A stretch of DNA of 64,000 nt from Papio anubis (GCF_008728515.1 NC_044981.1:115662385-115726384), one strand, 5' to 3'. Positions 49,140 through 61,284 are shown, counted from the stretch's first letter. Notes: generated by a model from the letters alone, not told the origin. Program-made: numbers and translations.

Positions 49140-49670
49140 AAGAAGCTTTTGGGCTGAGACAATGGAGTTTTCTAGATATATGATCAGAGACATATGTACA
49201 TGTATGTTTATTGCAGCACTATTCACAATAGCAAAGATGTGAAATCAACTTAAATGCCCATCAATGACAGACTGGATAGAGAAAATGTGGCACATATACA
49301 CTATGGAATACTATGCAGCCATCAAAAGGGATGAGATCATATTTTTTGCAGGGACATGGATGGAGCTGGAGGGCATTATCGTTAGCAAACTAATGCAGGA
49401 ACAAAAATACCTCATGTTCTCACTTATAAGTGGGAGCTGAATGGTGAGAAAACATGGACACATGGTGGGGAACAACATATACTGGGGCCTGTCAAAGGGT
49501 AGTGGATGGGAAGAGGTAGAGCATCAGAAAGAACAGCTAGTGGGTGCTGGGATAAATACCTGGGTGATGGGATGTTCTGTGCAGCAAACCACCATGGCAC
49601 ATGTTTACCTCTGTAACAAACCTGCACATCCTGCACATGTACCCCTGAACTGAAAAGTTGGAAATACATA

Positions 49671-50360
49671 AAAAAGTCAGGAAACAACAGGTGCTGGAAA
49701 GAATGTGGAGAAATTGGAACACTTTTACACTGTTGGTGGGATTGTAAACTAGTTCAACCATTGTGGAAAACAGTATGGCGATTCCTCAAGGATCTAGAAC
49801 TAGAAATACCATTTGACCCAGCCATCCCATTACTGGGTATATACCCAAAGGATTATAAATCATTCTGCTATAAAGACACATGCACACGTATGTTTATTGT
49901 GGCACTATTCACAATAGCAAAGACTTGGAACCAACCCAAATGTCCATCAATGACAGACTGGATTAAGAAAATGTGGCACATATACACCATGGAATACTAT
50001 GCAGCCATAAAAAAGGATGAGTTCGTGTCCTTTGTAGGGACATGGATGCAACTGGAAACCATCATTCTCAGCAAACTATCGCAAGAACAGAAAAAGAAAC
50101 ACGGCATGTTCTCACTCATAGGTGGGAATTGAACAATGAGATCACTTGGACACAGGAAGGGGAACATCACACACTGGGGCCTGTCGTGGGGTTGGGGGAG
50201 AGGGGAGGAATAGCATTAGGAGATATACCTAATGTAAATGACGAGTTAAAGGGTGCAGCACACCAACATGGCACATGTATACATATGTAACAAACCTGCA
50301 CGTTGTGCACATGTACCCTAGAACATAAAATATAATAAAAAATAAAAAATAAAATAAAAA
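49671..50360 (+). mobile_element. L1PA 3' end, 5'-truncated, sense
   Basis: Begins at 'aaaaagtcaggaaacaacag' and runs through the ORF2 C-terminal end to a 3' UTR ('atgtaaatgacgagttaaag', an older L1PA form than L1HS) and an A-rich (AAATA)n tail. It sits exactly at the 3' end of the older L1, so it probably inserted into that element's poly(A) tail. A 123-codon ORF2 remnant (49761-50132) is open but has no start or upstream domains. Confidence 0.88.
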
Positions 50361-50747
50361 GGAGGATAATACTTCAGCGTCTTTTCAAGAGAACCTTGGG
50401 ATATATTTCATGTTTTGAAACTTATTCCTGCATTCTTAGGAAAACCATTGACTTATGTTTACTTGTTAAGTAAATGGTTTATCTATTTTTAATGTACTAT
50501 TTTATTCTTTATTTCCATTAATTTCTTTATGCTGTGTGTGTTTTTCCAACTACTTGAGTTGAATGTTCATTTATGTTTTTTTTTTAATATTGAAAACATA
50601 AGGTTTTGAATTTGAATAAATATTTTATGTCTTAGCTACTTCTAAGTTACACAGGATTTTATGTGTCTCTTTTTACTAATTATAAAAATCCACTCAATTC
50701 AGAAAAGCGTGAACAAGAAAGTATCACTCATGATCTTAGCAATAGAG
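50361..50747. other. Unassigned AT-rich sequence
   Basis: No gene or repeat recognised. Confidence 0.4.
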
Positions 50748-50976
50748 CAGGGATCTGCAGACTACGCTTCACAGGCCAAGTCCAGCTCACTCTAAGTTTT
50801 TGTTAAAAAAAAGGTTATTGGAAACTAGCTACACCCATTTGTTTACACAGTGTCTGTGGCTGCTTTTGTGTTACCCATGGTAGAGGAGAGCAGTTGTGAC
50901 AGAGACCAGATGGCCTGCAAAGCCCCAGATATTTGCTATCTAGCCCTTTACAGATTTTTTTTTCTTCTGATTCCTG
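50748..50976 (-). mobile_element. hAT MITE, same family as 41075-41262
   Basis: Starts CAGGGATCTGCAGACTA and ends near GATTCCTG, imperfect inverted repeats. The body 'tgtctgtggctgcttttgt', 'acagagaccagatggcctgc' and 'tagccctttacag' identifies the family. Flanking octamers CAATAGAG and AGTTAGAG match at 5 of 8 positions, a decayed duplication. Confidence 0.8.
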
Positions 50977-52029
50977 AGTTAGAGAAAACTAACAACATTT
51001 TGGTCTCTCTATCTCAGCTCATTTATTTTTGATATCAAAATATTGGCATTTATCTTTCTACCTGTCTGGGGGAAATATTGTCAGTGGTCTTCCTAATGCC
51101 ATTTTTCCCCCTTAATTCTTATTTAGAGAAAATTGCCTGTTTGAGGGAATGTGTCTATATAAAAATACTTAATTTTCTCTACTTTTCTTCAATTAAGAGT
51201 GATGTTGGGATATAATTCTGAACAATGAGGGTGCTTCAGTTTCTGATTTCTATAGGGCATACAAACTTAGTAACTTAAATAAATATTTAAAGTTTCTGGG
51301 TACTTCTGATCTGGACATGATCGTGGCCGGCCTTATTCGTGTGTCTGTGGGCATCTGGTGAGCTGGGTAGAGGTTGGCTGGACTGGAGGGCTGCAGGTGG
51401 GACCATTCAGCTCTTCCTGATGTGTCTTTCGTAATGATATAGCTGGTTCCTGGCAGTGAGAGGGAGTTCTCATGGCAGTGCCAGTAGTCCAAGTGAGAAA
51501 GCAGAAATGTGCAAGTTCATTTTCAAGTCTTTGCTGTGTTGTTTGCTACCATCCTGGTGGTCAAATCAAGGCACCTGTCCAAGCTCACAGTCACAGCCAA
51601 AGAGCATAAAAATGAGAGGCATGAGAAATTGGGTCCACACATGCAATCGATTTACCAGATAGACATAGGTAAAGGTGCATGAACAGGGTATCCCTTCCCA
51701 AATAAAAAGAGAAGGTATTTCTTCTGCCCAAAAGAGAGATGTGAAGTCTGGAGGTGTGGTCACCATCTTGTGCCTTTGAAGTGACATATACAAGAACAAA
51801 GGTCCATCTATTTGTTGATTATAGTGGAGCACAAAGATAGATCTTGCATTCCCGAAATTCTGTTTTTGCCTCTTGAGCAATTGTGGAATGAGTCTGTTGT
51901 AGGAGAAAAATAAACCCTTCCTGAATCACCTCCTAGCATCAGGTTTCTGCTAAATATTGTCAAGTATGTTTTTCAGTTAATAATACATTGATAGCATTTC
52001 TTATTAGTACATATAAATCTAAATTAGTA
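50977..52029. other. Mostly unassigned; possible ancient repeat at 51290-51700
   Basis: The segment around 51290-51700 ('ctggtgagctgggtagaggt', 'gagttctcatggcagtgcca') resembles a widespread old mammalian repeat whose class I could not settle. Overlapping frames on both strands are not gene-like. Confidence 0.35.
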
Positions 52030-52851
52030 CATACAAATCCGTTCTCACAAATGGCTTATAATATATGACTCTACCAAAACTTATTTAATGAGCCTCCTCT
52101 TCAAGATATTTAGGTAGCTTCCAGATTTTCAGTATTACAAATCATGCTTCAGTGATCATCTTTGCACATATATCTTTGCACACTTCTCCAAGTGTCTGTA
52201 TAGGGTATACTTCTGTTAGAGAAATTTTGAAGAATGAACATATTTATGTTGTTAAACATATGGCAAGAAAATTCTGCAAAAAATTGGTAAGATTGACTTG
52301 CCTATCAATAATTTATGAATATACTTATTGTCCCAAAACTGCTCCAAGTTTGGGTTTTGACAATCTTTAAAGATTTTGCCAATCTATTTGAAAAATATAT
52401 ATCTCATATTTGTTTTAGTTGATAATGTTTTGATTTTTAGTAAGATTGGCCCCTTTCCACATATTTATTATTCACATTTTTAAATGAACTTTCTGCTTAT
52501 ATTTTTTACTCATTGTTCTGCTTGTTTGCCTATCTTTTTCTTGCTACATTGTATTTGCTTTCTACTTACTGTAATATGATTGATTGTTTGTATATGCTTT
52601 ATGTGTTGTATACATGTTCTCCTAGTTTATTGTCTTTTTTTTTGGTTAATGTACATTTTCCATGAAGAAGCTCATTTTTGTTCAGAAAAACCTACTAGCT
52701 TTTTAAAAATGTTTCTGGGTCTTGTCTATGGTTTTAAATCCCTTTCTTTTTTTTCTTTTCTTTTTTTTATTATTATACTTTAAGTTCTAGGGTACATGTG
52801 CATAACGTGCAGGTTTGTTACATATGTATACTTGTGCCATGTTGGTGTGCT

Positions 52852-52887
52852 GCACCCATCAACTCATCAGCACCCATCAACTCATCA
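52852..52887. repeat. 18-bp tandem duplication in the L1PA 3' UTR
   Basis: GCACCCATCAACTCATCA occurs twice in a row (52852-52869, 52870-52887), identical. Other L1PA copies in this window (46684, 50237) carry it once, so the duplication arose in this copy or its immediate source. Confidence 0.95.
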
Positions 52888-53382
52888 TTTACATCAGGTA
52901 TAACTCCCAATGCCATCCCTCCCCCCTCCCCATAATAAGCCCCGGTGTGTGATGTTCCCCTTCTAGAGTCCAAGTGATCTCATTGTTCAATTCCCACCTA
53001 TGAGTGAGAACATGCGGTGTTTGGTTTTCTGTTCTTGTGATAGTTTGCTGCGAATGATGGTTTCCAGCTGCGTCCATGTCCCTACAAAGGACACGAGCTC
53101 ATCCATTTTTATGACTGCACAGTATTCCATGGTGTATATGTGCTACATTTTCTTAATCCAGTCTGTCACTGATGGACATTTGGGTTGATTCCAAGTCTTT
53201 GCTATTGTGAATAGTGCTGCAATAAACACACATGTGCATGTGTCTTTATAGCAGTATGATTTATAATCCTTTGGGTATATCCCCAGTAATGGGATGGCTG
53301 GGTCAAATGGTATTTCTAGTTCTAGATCCTTGAGGAATTGCCATACTGTTTTCCACAATGGTTGAACCAGTTTACAATCCCA

Positions 53383-54378
53383 CTAACAGTGTAAAAGTGT
53401 TCCTATTTCTCCACATCCTCTCCAGCATTTGTTATTTCCTGACTTTTTAAAGATTGTCATTCTAACTGGTGTGAGATGGTATCTCATTGTGGTTTTGATT
53501 TGCATTTTTCTGATGGCCAGTGAAAATGAGCATTTTTTCATGTGACTGTTGGCTGTATGCATGTCTTCTTTTGAGAAATGTCTATTCATACCCTTTGCCC
53601 ACTTTTTGATGGGGTTGTTTGTTTTTTTCTCATAAATTTGTTTGAGTTCTTTGTAGGTTCTGGATATTAGCCCTTTGTCAGATGAGTAGATTGCAAAAAT
53701 TTTCTCCCATTCTGTAGGTTGCCTGTTCACTCTGATGGTAGTTTCTTTTGCTGTGCAGAAGCTCTTTAGTTTAATTAGATCCCATTTGTCAATTATGGCT
53801 TTTGTTGCTGTTGCTTTTGGTGTTTTAGACACGAAGTCCTTGCCCATGCCTATGTCCTGAATGGTATTACCTAGGTTTTCCTCTAGGGTTTTTATGGTAT
53901 TAGGTCTAACATTTAAGTCTCTAATCCATCTTGAATTAATTTTCATATAAGGAGTAAGGAAAGGATCCAGTTTCAACTTTCTACTTATGGCTAGCCAATT
54001 TTCCCAGCACCATTTATTAAATAGGGAATCCTTTCCCCATTTCTTATTTTTGTCTGGTTTGTCAAAGATCAGATGGCTGTAGACGTGTGGTATTATTTCT
54101 GAGGGCTCTGTTCTGTTCCATTGGTCTATATCTCTGTTTTGGTACCAGTACCATGCTCTTTTGGTTATTGTAGCCTTGTAGTACAGTTTGAAGTCAGGTA
54201 GCATGATGCCTCCAGCTTTGTTCTTTTGATTTAGGATTGTCTTGGCAATGCGGGGTCTTTTTTGGTTCCATATGAACTTTAAAGTAGTTTTTTCCAATTC
54301 TGTGAAGAAACTCATTGGTAGCTTAATGGGGACGGCATTGAATCTATAGATTACCTTGGGCAGTATGGCCAATTTCAC
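53383..54378 (-). pseudogene. L1 ORF2 C-terminal fragment (dead)
   Basis: The longest open frame in the window, 331 codons, is the C-terminal part of L1 ORF2p, the endonuclease/reverse transcriptase that performs target-primed reverse transcription. Only sequence downstream of the catalytic core is present: residues 1-40 (start MKLAILPKVIYRFNAVPIKL) belong to the segment after the RT domain, and the frame ends in the cysteine-rich motif. The endonuclease and the RT active-site motifs are absent. The terminal motif CX3CX7HX4C is cut: CWRGCGEIGTLLHC is followed by TAG (53383-53385) in place of a Trp codon, so the last cysteine is lost. The same frame reopens (53146-53358) and meets a second Trp-to-TAG at 53143-53145. 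With 5' truncation and two nonsense codons it cannot make functional ORF2p. The apparent start codon is just an internal methionine. Confidence 0.9.
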
Positions 54379-55330
54379 GATATTGATTCTTCCTATCCAT
54401 GAGCATGGAATGTTCTTCCATTTGTTTGTGTCCTCCCTTTCTTAAAACTGCAAAAAATTCTAAATTTTCTTTCCATTACTTTTGTGGTTTTAAAATATAT
54501 CTAAGTCTTCAATCCATTTGAATTTTTTATATGTGTTTAGTGTGGGAAGAAATATAATACTTTTCTTTCAAATAAATGACTATTAGTAAAAGTGGTCTTT
54601 GTTGTGTGTGTTTGTGTGTGTGTATACACATCTTTGTCAGGTTATGTTATGAGTCTTATTTTGGCTTTGAAAAAGATAATATGAAGATTTTTATCTTTAC
54701 ATGATCTGGAAATGTTTAAATAACAAAAGAATATTTTTAAAAGGCTTGCAAAGATTTTTTATAAATACTGGCAATTTTGGGGAGTAACTGTTTTGGGGAG
54801 TAACTTTATTTCATTTGTTATTTTTGTTCTGTTTAGGTTTTCTATATTTTCTGGAATTTCTTTTGATAATTTATATTTTCCTAGAAAACTCTCAGTGGTT
54901 AGCTAGTAGTTTGTTTTGTTAAAATATTTTTCTACCCATTTGCAGACAATTTACTTTCACATATATTTACGCATTCCAACTTCTATTATCTAATTCATTA
55001 ATTTCTGGTTCTTCTTTTTTCATTCTTTCATTTTGTCTTTCTTAGGGATTTTCTTGTTGCTGCTGTTCTTGAAATGAATACCTTATTGTTCAATGCTGTA
55101 AGTGTTTCAGGCTACAAATTTTCCTCTCTGTACAGCTTTGACCGTATGTCTTAGTTTTCAAGTTTCAATACTTGAAAAAGAAGTATTTTCATTTTTATTA
55201 TTTTGTAATTATTCTTTTGACTTTTTTCAATAATACATTTTCTGAGAAGCAGTTTACATTTTTAAGAGATTGGACTGTTTTTCTTACATTTCAATTCCGC
55301 TATTACTTGCTAGTTTATGGAATTCTAGAT

Positions 55331-56824
55331 GAAAATTAATATAAATTATTTGTACTTTTTGGTCTCAATGTTTTCCTTGAGAGTTAATATTCAATCACAT
55401 TTTCTAAGTGATCTAATGATCTACAGATGCTTTATGCTGAATTCTCCATTTTTATGGCAATATATAAAGTATCTAATGACATATATATGCTGTATTTTGC
55501 CATTTAATAGATATAAACATATATTCGTATTTTATATTATTATGTTACTTAGCATAATCCTTCAATTCCCTTTTCATAAAGGCTCTGTGATGCTGTTAAA
55601 GCAGATTCCTGGGCACCATTCCTAAAGACTCCGATTGGGTGAGTCTCAAATCCAAAGAAAAGCCCTACCACAGTGAGCATGCTCTTTGCTGCATGGGATA
55701 GGAGTGGCTGAGGGAAGCCCTGTATATTCAGATCTTTTGTTTGACAATTTGTGTTTATTTATTCAGCTCAGCTGACTCTGTTTAGCAGCAATACAACTAA
55801 CTACTTCTTTATCTCCTTCCCCTTTTTGATCTCCAGATCATTTCTCAGGGTTAGAAGTATCACAATATATTGGCACTCTGTGCTCTATCTCAATTTTGTT
55901 AAAAACGTATTGGTTGGATTGTAGCCATTTCCTAGTTTCATTGAACATAGAATTTTCTCTCTCGGATTATTTTGCTGCTCTGGTGGTTTTAAAGAGAGAT
56001 CATTTTCAAGAGAAGTTTTTTTTTGTTTATTTTTCTTTAGTTCTGCTATTTCTTTAATTCATCTCAATCTGTAATCTTATATCTTATCTATCACCTTGCA
56101 AAGTCTATGTTTCCCTTAATTTTCTCAAGTGCAGAGCATTTTCTGCCTAAAAAATATTCCAGAGTCAAACTTCTTAATCTAGTTTCAGTGTGCTACATTT
56201 ATGTTCTCATTTTGAAATATTCTTCTTGCGTAGCTTCTCCATTTTCTTTTCTATTTTATTTCAATAACACAGGCTTATGTAGGTTTGATCTCCCATCTCC
56301 TCAGTGATAGTGTAGTTGTATTCTTGGGATCTCTACCTATTTTCCAAGGAATTATTAAGATCCTCCCTTTAAAGTCCATGTTGGACAATTTAGCTATATC
56401 ATGTATGAGATATTCCATATTTCAGTTATTCAGCAGCCTGAGCATGATAGGAAGTTGAGTACCTTGTCACTCACAACTGGGTAATTATATAAAATTCTGT
56501 GAAACATTTCTTGATGTTTGAAAAATGGTAACAGAGTACAGTTTGAGAAGATAGAGATGATCCTTTCCTGCCCAGAGATGTAGACATCCGTTGTGGAGTC
56601 ACCTTCTTCAGGGACAACTTGTCACACTAGTTTGACAGTGCTTGGGGGAAATGTTCCATGGTTCATGGACTTTCTATATCAGAAGGTGAATATGTTTTCT
56701 CCACCATGGATAGCTGCCCTTAGTGCTATTGATTGGGAGCTGTGAAAATGTCAGAAATTCAGTCTTTTTCTGTGCCTTATCTTCATCTTCAGACTTTGCC
56801 CCTTTAGGACATATTTTGATAGCA
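55331..56824. other. Unassigned sequence, possible MER5A-like scrap
   Basis: Positions about 55588-55690 ('gttaaagcagattcctgggc', 'aaagactccgattgggtgag') faintly match half of a MER5A-type MITE. The rest holds nothing I can support. Confidence 0.35.
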
Positions 56825-56970
56825 ATACAATGTACCACAATGCTCTTTGCAGATAAGGAAACTAAGGCATGGAGATGTTAAGTAAGTCAATCAGCCCCAA
56901 GTTTAGAGATGGAATGTGAACATAGGTGACCTAACCGCCTGGCTCTTTACCACTATGCTATCCCTTCTTT
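56825..56970 (-). repeat. MIR SINE, antisense
   Basis: Antisense MIR: 'gcagataaggaaactaagg', 'catggagatgttaagtaag' and 'ctggctctttaccactatg'. Confidence 0.75.
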
Positions 56971-58397
56971 TTACCAATATTTATTGAAGGCCGATGATAT
57001 AAAGTCCTTAGCTGGTAGGGCATCATAATATGACTTCATAGGAGAGCTTGAGATTTTTAGATCTACAGATAATACACAAGCCTTTTTTAGGCAAAGTACT
57101 CACTGTCTCCTCAATTTATGAGTCTTTCAATTTATATACTTGCTGATGTCTCTTTCTGCCAATTCTCTCCTGGAAATGCACACAGACACTATAATAGCTA
57201 AAAGGCAGTCCGCCTGAGAGAGTAGAAGGAGAAGAGAGGTACAAACCATTGCAAATGCAATAATCCACCTCTGGATAATTGAAAACTAATTAAATAGTAT
57301 GATGTTCTAGGAGATTTGTCCAAGGCTTTCTAATAATAATCTAAAACATGGTAGTTGTTTTGTAACATTTGTGATAGGACTACTCTTTCAGGTGTCTGCT
57401 AAAGATATGATTAAGATGAATTCATTAATTAATCAAACATTCTGTTCAGTTCTCCTTTTATCCCCCCCTTCTAACTGCAGTTGATATTTTTCCAGAACAC
57501 AAGAGGTATCATGATTCAATTGGCTGTGGGAAACAAATAGCATTTTTCGATAACAACTCAGTCAGAGGTCAGTTGCCAAGATTTTATTGTTCATCCCCAC
57601 ACAGTAAGATGATTTCTTTTCTCTTATCTTTAGCTTGACACCAATATGAGGCAGCCTAAGTTTCCTCTGCTATGTTTGGTGATTGATTTGATTTTTGTAG
57701 CCAGGGAAGCATCCTTTCACTGCATGAAGACCTGGGTCTCCCAAGGCTTCTGCAGAGAACTGCTGGAGCACAAAGGATTCATCTCAAAGTTTGTTTTAGA
57801 GACTTGGGAAATTTTAAAAGCTTACCGAGGCAGTACAGCAAATGTAGCCTAATATTAATACCGTAGACTACCAGGAATAGCAAGTCCAAAGCAACTAACC
57901 TTACTTCCGGCATCTAGGCTGGCAAAGTTCATTGATCAGGTTCTCTAAACTATGCTCTGCTCATATCCACCTTTAAATTATTTCCATTATCCCAGAAACT
58001 AATATACTCCATAAGGCTAAGACCAAATAATCCAAGTTAATAAAAGCAAGTAAGTAAACGAATACCTATCTGACAGCTTTGCATGAAGCAACAAACCATC
58101 TAGGTAGTCCTTATAATTCTGAAGTTTTCCTCTCACATTCAGCAGAGCTCTCAACCATCCTTCTGGATTTTGCCATATCGTTTAACTCTTTCCCCTATCA
58201 TACAAATGAGAAAACTTAAGTAATAGTTGTAATTATGTAGGTTATTCTACTTCTCAATAGAAGTATGATGCAGGGTGTCTTGGTCTGTCTTGAACTAGGC
58301 TCTCTGGTTTTTGTAGAATCACTGACTGATTTCCTTTATGCCATTTGGATTTTTTTAACCTCTGGGTTCTTCTCCTCAACTGTACTTTAAGAGCCAG
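56971..58397. other. Unassigned sequence
   Basis: No repeat or gene recognised. A 68-codon plus-strand frame (57646-57852) has no domain features. Confidence 0.4.
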
Positions 58398-58585
58398 TAG
58401 TATTTATTGAAAGAATACTATGTTTCTAGGCATCTTAGGTCATTACCTTTAATCATCCCAAGAACCCTAGCAGGCATCAATACTAATTCTGTTTCACAAA
58501 TAAAGAAATTGACGTTGAACTAGTAAGTGGTGGAACCTCTGTCTGAGTCTGAGACTCGACTCAGGACTCTCTCATTCAAAGTAAC
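58398..58585 (-). repeat. MIR SINE, antisense
   Basis: Antisense MIR: 'gtatttattgaaagaatac', 'cattacctttaatcatccc', 'tttcacaaataaagaaatt' and 'ctagtaagtggtggaacct'. Confidence 0.8.
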
Positions 58586-60224
58586 CACGAAATTTCAATT
58601 CATATAAAAAGGAAAATCTTTATGCCAATACAGGTTTTCAGGGTTTGAGGAAGATATCAATGAAACTACCATGAACTGGCTCACTTTATTATTTCTCACA
58701 AAAGGTAGTTGTTGTAAACCTTTTTGCTTAGATTTTGCTTTGTGCACAGTCTGTTTCTATGTAGCATGGTATGAAACGAAGAAAAATTATTCAAAATTCA
58801 GTAACTTCCTTATTGATAAATATGGATATCAAATCCAGATGATGCAGATTCCTATGTTTTTGGAGAGGAGAAATAAAGAGGAAAGGTTTATGTAAAGAGG
58901 ATTAAAGAAACTTCTCCAAAATCCAGCAGCACAAGGGGATTTTTATTAGCTTTACAAACAAGAATAGAACTTTGAACAGTTCATAAACTCTAAGTCAATC
59001 TGACCCTTTGCCAGGAAACATGAATTCTCTTTCCAGTGGGTAACAATCAGTGTTGGATTAGTCAGCACCTGTTCCTCTTCTTCCCCATTTCATTTGTTTC
59101 TGCTAAGAAACCGGCAATTATTTGCATTTAAGGTCTACCATATTGATGATATTTGAAACTGTAAATTGGATTTGCTGTCTGAGGTATGGGGTAAATACAG
59201 ATAAAAGGAAATTAACATTGGCAGCAGGTGAAGAAGATACCAGCCGTTTCGGAAAGGTGAAAGAACTTCAGTGCAATAGCCTTACCCCTCCAAAGTCAAG
59301 GGCAGAAAGCATTTTAAGAAGGAGTGATCACTAGAGTCAGATGCTATGTAGAGTTCAAGGATGACGAAAACTGATCAAGGGGCCATTAGTTTGAATGATT
59401 AAGAGGGCAATAATTTCTTTTAATAATGCTATTTTAGCTTTCAGTGGTAGGGACAAAAGCTTTAAAAGGGAGAAGTAAAAGGGCCACATCCATGTGGGCT
59501 ACTGTTATGTTTATTCTATTATTTAATTGTCCTGATATTATTTCCTAGTAATCCAACCTAAATACTGATCAAAAAATGACTTAGGTACATATGTAGTTAT
59601 TAACCCTGAAATGATTTAAAATGAATTTTAAAAATGCCTTTTCTAACTAAGGCTAATTTTTCTCTCCTGGAAGCTGAAAAGACTGCACTATTAGGACCAT
59701 TTTGAGCAGAGAATTTATTATACAAGGTACAGTCTCACTGGGTATGCTGACCAAGTAACCTTGTTTAGAAGAAAATATACGTTTTTGGTTTAGTTTAAAA
59801 GAGGTGAGTAGGAGAAGAGAAAACAGCAAATTACAAATAAGAGGCAATGCCTACTTTGGGTTTTTAAATTTTTTTCCTGCTCCCAAGTCTATAAAACTCA
59901 ATGAGCCACAATGAGCATAATATAATAAGGTGTTCATAGTTTCCCTTTACAGACTTTCAGGCAGACCAGCCATATAAGTTCTGTAGCTGCACACTGATGC
60001 CCTAACACAAGGGAGGCTGCATTTCTATAGGTGCTACCACTGATCACACCACCTGAAAATGCTGAGTGAATTGCTTTAAAGAACGTGGCTGTCAGACCTC
60101 CACAGTGTCAAGTGTGTATTCATTTAGTTAGAACTAGGAACCAACAACAGAGAAATGACAATGACTAAAATCAAGAGTCTCTGATGACCAGGGAAATTGT
60201 TACAAACGTCCAGGGTGTACTGAC
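58586..60224. other. Unassigned sequence
   Basis: No repeat, exon or RNA gene recognised. Short frames (58671-58895, 59122-59334 plus) look like chance. Confidence 0.4.
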
Positions 60225-60430
60225 TCTAAATAGGATGCCTAAGTTCAAGTCCCCATGGTGTTGTTTGTGTGATTATGAACAAGTTATTTAACCTCTTGAT
60301 GTGTTTTCACGTTATAGAAGAATAATGACATAATGACATCTGGACCACCAACTGTCCTGCAGAGTCACAGAGAGACGGCCAGTGTAAACCCTCAAGCAAC
60401 TACATGTGAAAGTAATTAGTGTTATTAGCA
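60225..60430 (+). repeat. MIR-like SINE, degraded
   Basis: 'aagttcaagtccccatggt' and 'gattatgaacaagttattta' fit MIR, with the 3' half poorly matched. Confidence 0.45.
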
Positions 60431-61284
60431 TTTCTGTTTTGATTCCCCCAATGCTTTATTTTATATTGGGCATTAGAAATATTTTCTGGACATATCTGCC
60501 AAGGTAGAAAATGTTAGTAATTGATAACTATTTTGAAATTATCCTTTTATTTCGTACCTAAAAACCAAAACCCCCAAATCCAACAAATAAAGAGCATTAC
60601 CAACCTATAAACAAACTGAACTACTGAGGGAAGTAATTTTCTCAACGTTGTCCAAGTAGTCAGTGGAAATCCCTAGAAAAAACACTTTCTTGGACTTCCA
60701 GATTTTTATGTCTTCATGCAGCATGACAAACACAAATACTCAATAATTACGTGTTTTAATGAGAAAATAAAAATAAGAGGCATCTTTTTCTACTTAGTCA
60801 GTTGCATCTTTCTGTGAAATAAACCCAGCTTCTAACATTTTCTTCAGGGTAGTTGTGCCTCTCCAGCTCTCTCTATCCAGCTGTAGCAGGAAAAGCTGTA
60901 TTATACCCTTACTCTGCCCCTTGGAATAGGGCCACAGTGGAATGGTGCAGAAATGGGCACCTGCCCCTAGGAAATGCTCTGGGAATTTTCTCTCTGGATT
61001 CTGAGGGTATAAGTTGTGAAACTTGGCAGCTGTCAGTGACCTTGTTTCCTATATAAATTTCTAGAGTCCTAGAGAGGTGGTCTGGAGGGAAGAGAAGAAA
61101 GGAGAGAAGAGAAGAAGAGGGGTGGGGGGAGAAGAGGGAAGAGGAGAAAGCTCTTGTATAGAGTGGAAAAGACCCACTATGAAGCCCAAGTCTTTTCAAT
61201 CTTAGTTTCAGGCCAGACTATTTATTTCAGCAGGCTGGTGTTTTTCTCCGGATCCTTTGACAGGCACACTGGTGAGCATATGGA
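60431..61284. other. Unassigned sequence with a long purine tract
   Basis: Positions 61084-61150 are 67 bases of A/G with one interrupting T (61123) on the plus strand. Elsewhere nothing recognised. The overlapping frames 60853-61056 and 60909-61199 are opposite-strand chance frames, the second reading through the purine tract. Confidence 0.5.

Larger units (their letters stand above)
46400..49670 (+). mobile_element. Older L1 (L1PB/L1MA age) with 5' inversion, host of later insertions
   Basis: Antisense ORF2 (46400-49186, minus the inserts) abuts sense ORF2 end and 3' UTR (49187-49670, ending 'catgtacccctgaactgaa'). The left edge of the antisense part and the start of the sense part correspond to neighbouring points in the L1 (just either side of the 'cccattactgggtatatac' region), which is what twin priming predicts. 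Later events inside it are an L1PA (46596-47624, minus) and an Alu (48839-49139). A diverged candidate duplication is AAAAGGGAGAATAC (46370) versus AAAAGGAGGATAATAC (50357), the latter beyond the next L1PA. Confidence 0.8.
52749..54433 (-). mobile_element. L1PA, 5'-truncated, 1685 bp, with target duplication
   Basis: Antisense L1PA with a T-rich (poly(A)) left end, 3' UTR, and the C-terminal part of ORF2. TCCCTTTCTT flanks both sides (52739-52748 and 54434-54443), and the rebuilt site nicks at TTTCTT/AAAA, a good L1-endonuclease target. The 3' UTR has the older L1PA form ('aaatgatgagtt'), not the human-specific one. It contains an 18-bp tandem duplication at 52852-52887 and the ORF2 fragment described separately. 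Confidence 0.95.
52030..55330 (-). mobile_element. Ancient L1M/HAL1-type LINE, antisense, split by an L1PA
   Basis: Antisense ORF2-like order: 'aggtagcttccagattttca' (52110) and 'acatatatctttgcacactt' (52166), then after the insertion 'cttttgtggttttaaaatat' (54479) and 'cttcaatccatttgaattt' (54508), then AT-rich upstream sequence. A 16-bp tandem duplication (ttttggggagtaactg) lies at 54775-54805. No frames survive. The right edge is approximate. Confidence 0.6.
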
